A DNA stretch of 8,389 nucleotides from Dehalococcoidia bacterium (GTDB lineage: Bacteria; Chloroflexota; Dehalococcoidia; Dehalococcoidales; RBG-16-60-22), in the NCBI GenBank assembly GCA_030613665.1, contig JAUWLN010000076.1, positions 1 to 8,389 on the forward strand. Reading direction: 5' to 3'. Below the pieces are notes generated by a model that did not search any database, was not told where the DNA came from, and saw only the letters and a program-made list of their open reading frames with translations. This document shows, in pieces, positions 1 through 5,730 of this stretch (position 1 is the stretch's first letter; every line of letters starts with the position of its first letter). The position numbers were made by a program, and so were the translations under genes.

Positions 1-529
1 TAAGGGTAAGAACGGTATCCTTTCTCATATCGGTGGCGGCATCCCGCGGCGTCAGGTCGAAATAACCTCCCCGGTCCAAAAACTCCGTGCCCTGGGAGTC
101 GCGGAAGTAGAAAAACTCAAGTTCGGGCCCCACGTAGTAGATATAGCCCAGGTCCGATGCCCGCTTCAGGTTCCGCTTCAGGACATATCGCGGGTCACCA
201 TCAAACGGCTCGCCGCCCGGTTTCATGACATCGCAGAACATGCGCGCCACGGCAGTGTGCTCCTGGGACCGCCAGGGCAGCATACGAAAGGTGTCAGGGT
301 CGGGCAGCGCTATCATATCGCTTTCATCGATTCTGGCAAAACCCTCAATCGAGGAGCCGTCAAAGCCCATTCCTTCCTCGAGAGCGCCCTCCAGTTCCTC
401 GACCGTTATGGCGAAGTTCTTCAGGAAACCGAGGATATCGGTGAACCACAGCCGGATGAATTTGATATCATGCTCTTTAACCATGTTGAGCACGCGTTCT
501 TTTGCATCATTTTTTTTCTTATCAGCCAT
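1..529 (-). CDS. glnA: Type I glutamine synthetase, N-terminal part (cut by window edge)
   Basis: This is the first 176 residues of a glutamine synthetase, which makes glutamine from glutamate, ammonia and ATP in the cytoplasm. Family proteins have about 440 residues or more, so roughly 40% is present and the rest lies left of base 1. The beta-grasp domain (about residues 15-100) contains FIRLWFTDILGFLKNFAI and the FDGSSIEGF loop at 57-65. That loop carries the Asp (D58) that reaches into the neighbouring subunit's active site. The catalytic domain begins with GPELEFF (134-140), whose E136 and E138 are the expected metal ligands. The ATG at 529 has AGGAGG six bases upstream. The reading frame is open to base 1. 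Subtype and adenylylation cannot be judged because the C-terminal half is missing. It lies after hisF on the same strand but has its own promoter. Confidence 0.96.
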   Translation of the reverse strand, partial: MADKKKNDAKERVLNMVKEHDIKFIRLWFTDILGFLKNFAITVEELEGALEEGMGFDGSSIEGFARIDESDMIALPDPDTFRMLPWRSQEHTAVARMFCDVMKPGGEPFDGDPRYVLKRNLKRASDLGYIYYVGPELEFFYFRDSQGTEFLDRGGYFDLTPRDAATDMRKDTVLTL

Positions 530-534
530 GAATC

Positions 535-540
535 CCTCCT
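535..540 (-). promoter_or_regulatory. Ribosome binding site of glnA
   Basis: A perfect AGGAGG (minus strand) ends five to six bases before the ATG at 529. It fixes the start of glutamine synthetase and predicts strong translation. Confidence 0.85.
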
Positions 541-569
541 GCTCCCTGAAGTAGTAACAACTTGCTGTA

Positions 570-578
570 ATTATACCA
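570..578 (-). promoter_or_regulatory. Extended -10 promoter of glnA
   Basis: On the minus strand the 76-base gap between hisF and glnA contains TGGTATAAT: a perfect TATAAT preceded by TGn, the extended -10 arrangement read by the housekeeping sigma factor. No good -35 hexamer is found 16-18 bases upstream, which fits an extended -10 promoter. Transcription would start near 562, giving a leader of about 33 bases. I see no clear operator palindrome in the leader. Confidence 0.6.
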
Positions 579-605
579 TAAGTTAGTAGTAGAGTTGGCT
601 GAACT

Positions 606-1379
606 TTAAGCCTCAATTCTTATTGGTATGCCTTTTTTTATCAGATACCTCTTGGTCTCCGGTATGGAATGAGTGCCGTAATGGAAAATGCTGGCTGCCA
701 GCACGGCATCCGCCTTGCCGGCAACGAGCGCGTGGTAGAGGTCTTCCATCGATCCGGCGCCGCCGCTGGCGATAACCGGCACAGTAACGATTTCAGAGAT
801 GGCGCGGGTGAGGTCAATGTCATAGCCGGCACGGTGACCATCGGCGTCAATGCTGGTCAGCAGTATTTCACCCGCTCCCATTTCAACGGCACGCACTGCC
901 CAATCAACGGTGTCCCTGCCTGATGGCTGATGGCCGCTGTGCGTATAGACCTCCCATCTGGGTTTGGGATTGTTCTCCAGGCGCTTGGCATCTATGGCTA
1001 CGACGATGCACTGGCTGCCGAATTTTTCGGCCCCATCCTGTATCAGCTCCGGGATAAGAACCGCTGCCGTGTTTATGGAAATTTTATCCGCACCCGCTTT
1101 CAGCAGGCGGCGCATGTCATCCGTGGTGCGCAGGCCGCCACCGACGGTAAGCGGGATAAACACCTGCTCCGAAATGCGCTCTACCACGTCGACCAGCGTG
1201 TCACGGCCCCCCGGCGTGGCGCTGATATCGAGAAAGACAAGTTCATCAGCGCCCTGCTGGTAATAGAAGGCAGCCAGTTCTACGGGGTCGCCGGCGTCAC
1301 GCAACTGGATAAAGCTCGTACCTTTGACTACCCGCCCGTCTTTAACATCTAGGCAGGGAATAATGCGTTTAGTAAGCAC
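606..1379 (-). CDS. hisF: Imidazole glycerol phosphate synthase, cyclase subunit HisF
   Basis: HisF is the cyclase half of imidazole glycerol phosphate synthase. It uses ammonia channelled from HisH to convert PRFAR into imidazole glycerol phosphate (histidine pathway) and AICAR (returned to purine synthesis). The 257 residues match the usual length of this (beta-alpha)8 barrel. The catalytic aspartates are D11 in PCLDVKDGR and D130 in VVAIDAK. Phosphate-binding motifs LTVGGG (77-82) and IASGGAG (203-209) are intact. The start is GTG: the family begins MLTKRIIPCLDV, which this codon gives exactly, and GAGGAG lies about ten bases upstream. It follows hisH by 45 bases on the same strand, so the two are probably co-transcribed. 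No other his gene is visible here. No terminator hairpin is evident after the stop. Confidence 0.97.
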   Translation of the reverse strand: MLTKRIIPCLDVKDGRVVKGTSFIQLRDAGDPVELAAFYYQQGADELVFLDISATPGGRDTLVDVVERISEQVFIPLTVGGGLRTTDDMRRLLKAGADKISINTAAVLIPELIQDGAEKFGSQCIVVAIDAKRLENNPKPRWEVYTHSGHQPSGRDTVDWAVRAVEMGAGEILLTSIDADGHRAGYDIDLTRAISEIVTVPVIASGGAGSMEDLYHALVAGKADAVLAASIFHYGTHSIPETKRYLIKKGIPIRIEA

Positions 1380-1424
1380 AGGAAATCATCTCCTCGCCGT
1401 TAGCCATTCCGCCTTTCTTACCGA

Positions 1425-2045
1425 TTATGGGCTTTTTCCGGACAGCGCGTGCCGGAAAAAATTGTCGTACATTTTTAACCCGAGGTCGCCGCTCTTTTCC
1501 GGATGGAACTGCGTCGCCAGCAAATTGCCACGCGCGATGACGCTGCCCATCGTGACCCCGTATTCTGTTTCACCGGCTACCAGAGATTTGTCCTCTGGCT
1601 CACCGTAATAGCTGTGCACGAAGTAAAAATTCGATTCATCGGGGATACCTTCAAATGCCGGGTGGCTCACGCACTGCTTTACCTGATTCCACCCCATATG
1701 GGGTACCTTCTGTCCTTCGGGCAGTTTTTTTACCCGGCCGGAAATGATCCCGAGACAGTCATGTCCGCCGCCTTCCTCGGTGCTGGCGAAGAGCACCTGC
1801 AGTCCGATACAGACACCGAAGAAAGGCCGGTTATCGGCAATGAACTGCTTTATCGGGTCTACCAATCCCAGGTTCCGGAGGCTTTCCATGGTATCTCCGG
1901 CAGCACCAACGCCGGGCAGAATAACCACTTGAGCCTTTTGTACGTCACCGGCACGGCTGGTTATCTTTGGCTGATAGCCCAGTGTGGTGATGGCATTGGC
2001 CACGCTGCGCAGGTTTCCGGCACCGTAATCAATTACTGCAATCAT
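1425..2045 (-). CDS. hisH: Imidazole glycerol phosphate synthase, glutamine amidotransferase subunit HisH
   Basis: HisH hydrolyses glutamine and passes ammonia through the HisF barrel. It is a class I (triad) glutamine amidotransferase of 206 residues, the normal length. It opens with the family signature MIAVIDYGAGNLRSV. The oxyanion region is LPGVGAAG (43-50), the nucleophile is C79 in FFGVCIGLQ, and the other triad members are H181 and E183 in TQFHPEKSGD. VPHMGWN (114-120) is also typical. The ATG at 2045 gives the canonical N-terminus, although the sequence before it is only weakly Shine-Dalgarno-like (GAGAGA). It is the first gene of the minus-strand set and is divergent from the zinc-binding lipoprotein gene. 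The pairing with hisF makes a complete enzyme. Confidence 0.97.
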   Translation of the reverse strand: MIAVIDYGAGNLRSVANAITTLGYQPKITSRAGDVQKAQVVILPGVGAAGDTMESLRNLGLVDPIKQFIADNRPFFGVCIGLQVLFASTEEGGGHDCLGIISGRVKKLPEGQKVPHMGWNQVKQCVSHPAFEGIPDESNFYFVHSYYGEPEDKSLVAGETEYGVTMGSVIARGNLLATQFHPEKSGDLGLKMYDNFFRHALSGKSP

Positions 2046-2078
2046 TGCTATCTCTCTTATTTCATCAGGGATGTCTCT

Positions 2079-2106
2079 ATTTTACTGTTATTTTCACACT
2101 GTTTAA
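2079..2106 (-). promoter_or_regulatory. Possible promoter of hisH
   Basis: The 134-base divergent spacer 2046-2179 is AT-rich. On the minus strand it offers TAAAAT (2079-2084) as a -10, with a poor -35 (TTAAAC, 2101-2106) at 16 bases. On the plus strand a TAAAAT also lies about 50 bases before the lipoprotein gene, without a convincing -35. I found no Zur-like palindrome and no T-box or histidine leader peptide. Confidence 0.3.
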
Positions 2107-2179
2107 AGTTTCCGCGTTAATATTAAGCTAAAATCATCGCTCAATTCCAGCAAGGCATTTCAGATTAAAAGAAGTTATA

Positions 2180-3115
2180 ATGGTAAAGATTGCTGGATTA
2201 ACCGGGCATGAAAAAGTGCTAAAGAGAACGAAGACCATTATCGCTTGTATATTAGCGACCGGGCTGATGTTTATTGTCCTGTCCTGTGCCCCTGAAGAGG
2301 AAAAGGACGAAAAGGTGGGGGTGGTGGTAACGGTTCTACCGCAGGCCGAGTTTGTGGAAAATGTGGGAGGGGAAAAGATCAGCGTGACGGTTATGGTACC
2401 GCCGGGGGCAAGCCCTCATACGTACGAGCCAAAACCAGTGCAGATGGCGGCACTGGCGGAGGCGGAAATGTATGCCAAGGTGGGCTCGGGGGTAGAATTC
2501 GAGCTTGTCTGGCTGGACAAACTGATTGCGGCCAATAAAGGAATGACAGTGGTGGATTGCTCGAAGGGGGCAAAGCTTCAGGAAATAGAGGCAGAAGGCG
2601 AACATGAGGGAGAGCACGAAAATCACAGCCGTATGGACCCTCATATCTGGATGTCTCCGCTGAATGCACAGATAATGGTGCGTAACATCTGCGATGGACT
2701 GGTTGAAATAGATCCGGGAAACAGGGGCTATTACGAGCAGAACAGGGACGACTATCTGCAGCAGCTGACTGAAATTGACCGTAAAATGAGAGACGGCCTG
2801 ACAGAGGTGAAAAATCGGCGGTTTATGGTCTACCACCCGGCGTTCGGCTATTTTGCCAGCGAATATAACCTGGAAATGATAGCCATTGAAGAGGAAGGGA
2901 AGGAACCCACCGCGGCCAGCCTGGTGCGCCTCATCGAAAAGGCAAAGGCGCATGATATCAAAGTTATCTTTGCCGAGCCGCAATTTAACCCGAAGAGCGC
3001 TGAAGTAATCGCCGAGGCAATCGGCGGCAAGGTGGTGCTGATTGACTCGCTGGCCAGGGATTACATCGGCAATCTGCGTCTCATCCTGAGGGAAATGCTC
3101 CCGGTTATGGAGTGA
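2180..3115 (+). CDS. znuA: ZnuA-like metal ABC transporter substrate-binding lipoprotein
   Basis: This is a cluster A-I (ZnuA/TroA/AdcA type) solute-binding protein, which captures zinc or manganese outside the cytoplasmic membrane for an ABC importer. The 311 residues carry a lipoprotein signal: basic KRTK, a hydrophobic stretch (about 19-34), then lipobox VLSC with C36 as the lipidated residue. Probable metal ligands are H80 (GASPHTYEP), H155 (MDPHIW), H219 (VYHPAFGYF) and D289 (LIDSLARDY). A short acidic, His-containing loop at 138-150 (four His) matches the metal-loading loop of zinc-type members and favours zinc. The start is uncertain. The ATG at 2180 has a weak ribosome site; an in-frame GTG at 2216 would leave a more typical 24-residue signal peptide. 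No permease or ATPase gene is adjacent. Confidence 0.9.
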   Translation: MVKIAGLTGHEKVLKRTKTIIACILATGLMFIVLSCAPEEEKDEKVGVVVTVLPQAEFVENVGGEKISVTVMVPPGASPHTYEPKPVQMAALAEAEMYAKVGSGVEFELVWLDKLIAANKGMTVVDCSKGAKLQEIEAEGEHEGEHENHSRMDPHIWMSPLNAQIMVRNICDGLVEIDPGNRGYYEQNRDDYLQQLTEIDRKMRDGLTEVKNRRFMVYHPAFGYFASEYNLEMIAIEEEGKEPTAASLVRLIEKAKAHDIKVIFAEPQFNPKSAEVIAEAIGGKVVLIDSLARDYIGNLRLILREMLPVME

Positions 3116-3147
3116 TAGCGATACCTGAAAAAGCGCCGGCTAATCTG

Positions 3148-3175
3148 TTATCAAAACAAAGAAACGTGGTAATAT
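3148..3175 (+). promoter_or_regulatory. Possible promoter before the 57-residue protein
   Basis: TTATCA (3148-3153) and TAATAT (3170-3175) are 16 bases apart, and the second is preceded by TGG as in an extended -10. An overlapping TATAAA lies at 3173-3178. The start point would be near 3182-3187, leaving a very short leader that just includes the GGAGG ribosome site. Each hexamer matches consensus at about four of six positions, so this is only a candidate. Confidence 0.35.
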
Positions 3176-3208
3176 AAAATTTAGATTATAAAAATGGAGG
3201 ACTACCCC

Positions 3209-3382
3209 GTGGAAGACAAACTGGAGGAAAAGATAAAGTCATCGCTGGTGGATGGACAACTGCCCTGCGCCGTCGCTTTCAAGATTGCCAAGGAGATGAA
3301 AGTCAGCCCCCGTGACGTCGGCGATGCCGCCGATCGACTGTCAGTAAAACTAAGCAGCTGTCAGCTGGGATGCTTTCCATAA
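3209..3382 (+). CDS. Small conserved-looking cysteine protein, 57 residues, function unknown
   Basis: The frame also contains an ATG at 3194. However, that ATG overlaps GGAGG (3196-3200), which sits eight bases before an in-frame GTG at 3209; this makes GTG the better start and gives 57 residues. The protein is a compact, mostly helical sequence. An LPCAVAFKIAKEMKV segment (18-32) is followed by SPRDVGDAADRLSVKLSSCQ, a helix-turn-helix-like spacing, and it ends in CQLGCF-P. Cysteines are C20, C51 and C55; the C51xxxC55 pair near the C-terminus could bind metal or iron-sulfur, which is inference. There is no signal peptide or membrane helix. I associate this kind of sequence (LPCA...AAD...CQLGCF) with short uncharacterised proteins of anaerobes but cannot confirm a family. 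It lies between the zinc-binding lipoprotein and the DUF4349 gene. Confidence 0.75.
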   Translation: MEDKLEEKIKSSLVDGQLPCAVAFKIAKEMKVSPRDVGDAADRLSVKLSSCQLGCFP

Positions 3383-3443
3383 ATGATAACCTTTTGCTCT
3401 TGATTTCGTTTTATATTCTGAATAGAGCAACCAAGGGGTTTTT

Positions 3444-4613
3444 ATGAAAAGATTATTGGTAGTTTCGGCTTTGATAATGCTGGCCGTGGCGTTAATTGCC
3501 TGTGCCGCACCAGCCCCATTACTGGCCCCGGAGCCTTCACCGGCACCGCGACCAACCCCGGCCCCGGCACCAGTAATAGAGATGCCACCGCTACCACCCG
3601 GGGTGAGTGGAGAGGAAGAGGGGAAGGTAATAACTATGCCGGCCCCTGCGGAGGCACCAGCGCCGTCACCGGTGAACGGGGGAGACCAATCCATTAATGC
3701 CGACCGCATGATAATACGCACCGCCAACATGCAGCTGGTGGTGGACGATGTCCGCGATACCATAGATAAAATCACACAACTTGCTCAGGACCGGGAAGGC
3801 TACGTGGTCAATTCCAGCAGCTGGAAAGAGGGCGAGCGCGTTGTCGGGCAAATAACCATACGCGTGCCGTCGGACGATTTCAACTATGCCGTGAGCATAC
3901 TGCGCAGCATGGCCGTGGAGGTGAACTCCGAGACCACGTCAGCACAGGACGTTACCGAGGAGTACGTGGACCTTGAGGCGACGCTCCGCAGCATGGAGGC
4001 CACCGAGGCGCAGTTACTGAAACTCATGGAGAAAACGGAGAAGGTAGAGGACATCCTCAATGTCCAGCGCGAGCTGTCCAGAGTACAGCAGGACATCGAG
4101 CGGACCAAGGGACGCATGCAGTACCTGGAGCGTACCTCGGCGATGTCGCTCATTCAGGTCATGCTGGAGCAGTCCAAGCTTGAGGTATGGTTGAGCGCCA
4201 ATAAAGTTACGGCGAAAGAGGGAGAGGAGATTCGCTTTGATGGTGATGTGGGCGGCGGCGTCCGACCTTACAGCTATGAGTGGGACTTTGGCGATGGCAC
4301 TACCAGCACCGATAACAACCCGAGACATAAGTACAAGTCAAAGGGAAACTATACGGTTAGCCTGACAGTCACTGACGACCGCGGCAACCAGGATATAGAA
4401 AAGAGGAGTGAATACATCACGGTACTGCCCGGCTGGAGCGCCGGCAACGTCGTTGGTGGCGCCTGGAGTGGGCTGGTCACTTTCGGGCGGGCGCTGGCCA
4501 ATATTCTTATCTGGCTCGGCATTTTCAGCCCGGTATGGATAGCAATCGGCGTGATACTGTACTTCGCCTGGTGGCGCCGCCGAAAGAAGCGCGCCAGACA
4601 AAAAGGAGAGTAA
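3444..4613 (+). CDS. DUF4349-type membrane-anchored lipoprotein with a PKD domain
   Basis: This is a 389-residue exported protein. A signal peptide ends in the lipobox ALIAC (C20), followed by a Pro/Ala-rich linker (21-76). Residues about 86-245 match the DUF4349 pattern: RMIIRTANMQLVVDDV, then EGYVVNSS, GQITIRVPSDDF, and a predicted coiled coil (about 172-228). Residues about 247-327 form a PKD domain with the hallmark YEWDFGDGTTS (278-288) and GNYTVSLTVTDDRG (301-314). A hydrophobic helix (about 351-377) and a basic tail RRRKKRARQK put the C-terminus in the cytoplasm. DUF4349 proteins usually run straight into the terminal helix, so the PKD domain looks inserted. The ATG at 3444 follows AAGGGG by six bases. 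The function is not established; a role at the cell surface, such as binding or envelope spacing, is inference. It probably shares a transcript with the next gene. Confidence 0.85.
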   Translation: MKRLLVVSALIMLAVALIACAAPAPLLAPEPSPAPRPTPAPAPVIEMPPLPPGVSGEEEGKVITMPAPAEAPAPSPVNGGDQSINADRMIIRTANMQLVVDDVRDTIDKITQLAQDREGYVVNSSSWKEGERVVGQITIRVPSDDFNYAVSILRSMAVEVNSETTSAQDVTEEYVDLEATLRSMEATEAQLLKLMEKTEKVEDILNVQRELSRVQQDIERTKGRMQYLERTSAMSLIQVMLEQSKLEVWLSANKVTAKEGEEIRFDGDVGGGVRPYSYEWDFGDGTTSTDNNPRHKYKSKGNYTVSLTVTDDRGNQDIEKRSEYITVLPGWSAGNVVGGAWSGLVTFGRALANILIWLGIFSPVWIAIGVILYFAWWRRRKKRARQKGE

Positions 4614-4618
4614 CGGGT

Positions 4619-5404
4619 ATGGACCTGTCCCGATTTTCACTGGAAGGTAAGGTGGCAGTGGTCACCGGAGGCAGCCGGGGCATCGGCCACGCCATTGCGC
4701 TGGCCTTTGCCGATGCCGGCGCCGATGTTGCCATCAGCGGCCGGAAGCTGCCTGACCTGGAACCAGTGGCCGTGGAGCTCAAGCAGAAGGGCGTAAAAAG
4801 TTTGGCGGTGGCCAGCCACGTTGCCAGGGGTGAAGAGTCGAAAGCTCTGGTGGACAGGGTAAAAGGGGAGTGGGGGAAAATAGACATCCTGGTCAACAAC
4901 GCCGGCACCAATCCGTACGCCGGGCCACTGCTGGAGGCAGAAGAATGGGCCTGGGACGTGACCCTGAACGTCAACCTCAAGGGGCCGTTTTTACTGAGCC
5001 AGATGGTCGCTGGCGTGATGAAAGAGCAGGGTGGCGGCAGCATTGTTAATATCGCCTCGATTATGGGCATAGCTCCCAGCGAGCTTGGCTTTTACAGCGT
5101 GACCAAGGCAGGCCTGATTATGCTCACACGGGTACTGGCCAAAGAGTGGGGCCAGCACAAAATAAGGGGGAATGCAATTGCCCCGGGCGTGGTCAAGACC
5201 AGGCTGAGCGAGGCATTGTGGAAGGACCCGGTGAAGAGTGAGGTGTCGGCAAAAAGCAAGGCGCTGGGCTACATCGGGGTGCCTGAGGACATTGCCGGGG
5301 CGGCGCTTTTTCTCGCCTCCGATGCCTCAAGCTACATTACCGGGGAAGTCATCGTCGTTGACGGCGGTGAGCTCGTCGGGCCGGCACCGGATTACGGGGC
5401 TTGA
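4619..5404 (+). CDS. Short-chain dehydrogenase/reductase (classical SDR, FabG-like)
   Basis: This is an NAD(P)-dependent oxidoreductase of 261 residues, the usual length for classical SDRs. The Rossmann motif TGGSRGIG lies at 16-23, NNAG at 93-96 and the structural/catalytic Asn at about N119 (NVNLKG). S147 and YSVTK (Y159, K163) form the active site. IAPGVVKTRL (187-196) and the end VPEDIAGAALFLASDASSYITGEVIVVDGG are typical. Reading could begin further up at 4535 inside the preceding gene. The ATG at 4619, five bases after that gene's stop and ten bases after AAGGAG, gives the canonical MDLSRFSLEGKVAVVTGG start. R42 after the second strand (ISGRK) hints at NADPH, which is inference. The substrate cannot be named. 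The close spacing suggests translational coupling with the DUF4349 gene, although no functional link is obvious. Confidence 0.93.
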   Translation: MDLSRFSLEGKVAVVTGGSRGIGHAIALAFADAGADVAISGRKLPDLEPVAVELKQKGVKSLAVASHVARGEESKALVDRVKGEWGKIDILVNNAGTNPYAGPLLEAEEWAWDVTLNVNLKGPFLLSQMVAGVMKEQGGGSIVNIASIMGIAPSELGFYSVTKAGLIMLTRVLAKEWGQHKIRGNAIAPGVVKTRLSEALWKDPVKSEVSAKSKALGYIGVPEDIAGAALFLASDASSYITGEVIVVDGGELVGPAPDYGA

Positions 5405-5405
5405 G

Positions 5406-5720
5406 CTAGCTTTTGGTGGAGGCAAGGGATTTTACCTTTTGTATTACCTGAGCGGGCAAATCTTTTTCCGCGACGGGTACAAGGTCGACCGATTCGCCGG
5501 CGACGACAATGCAATGACCGGCTCTTTTCCTGGTGCGCTTCTTATTGCCGCAAGCTCTGGGGCAGCCACACAGGATGACCATGACGTCTATGGCTTTGCT
5601 TCTTCGTGAAACAACGTTGATATCGGGCGCTTCCTGAAGCGCCTCTTCTATCTTATGGCCAATGTCAGCAAGCTCAATCTCCGGATTACATGAGCCACAG
5701 TATTTGACTGCCACCTTCAT
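5406..5720 (-). CDS. Small cysteine-motif protein downstream of the dehydratase, function unknown
   Basis: This 104-residue soluble protein begins MKVAVKYCGSCNPEIEL, with C8 and C11 as a CxxC-type pair directly after the first strand. A second cluster sits after a central hydrophobic strand: VMVILCGCPRACGNK, with C51, C53 and C57. C70 follows a very basic stretch (KKRTRKR, 60-66). The pattern resembles small CGxC-type, probably metal- or iron-sulfur-binding proteins, but I cannot assign a named family with certainty. It starts ten bases after the stop of the 4-hydroxybutyryl-CoA dehydratase gene on the same strand, so it is almost certainly co-transcribed with it. A role in supplying or guarding that enzyme's cluster is a guess from context. 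Its ribosome site is weak, consistent with coupling. The stop codon is one base from the stop of the convergent dehydrogenase gene. Confidence 0.82.
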   Translation of the reverse strand: MKVAVKYCGSCNPEIELADIGHKIEEALQEAPDINVVSRRSKAIDVMVILCGCPRACGNKKRTRKRAGHCIVVAGESVDLVPVAEKDLPAQVIQKVKSLASTKS

Positions 5721-5730
5721 TCTCGGTTGT

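Noticed and set aside
225..586. Two overlapping plus-strand open frames of 109 codons
   Set aside because: They lie opposite the glutamine synthetase gene, whose minus-strand translation matches the family throughout; their own translations are low-complexity and match nothing.
1503..2120. 205-codon plus-strand frame
   Set aside because: Antisense to hisH, which has all triad residues; the long frame is a by-product of hisH codon usage.
2336..2983. 215-codon minus-strand frame
   Set aside because: Antisense to the zinc-binding lipoprotein gene; no recognisable domain and no ribosome site.
3505..3680. Repetitive Pro/Ala-coding stretch in the DUF4349 gene
   Set aside because: It has low-complexity linker codon usage (CCG/GCA/GCC) and no fixed-period repeat, so it is not a separate DNA repeat element.
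4535..4618. Upstream in-frame ATG extending the dehydrogenase by 28 residues
   Set aside because: It lies inside the preceding gene, lacks a ribosome site, and the family N-terminus is given exactly by the ATG at 4619.
4525..5070. 181-codon minus-strand frame
   Set aside because: Antisense to the dehydrogenase; Ser/Pro-rich translation typical of a shadow frame.
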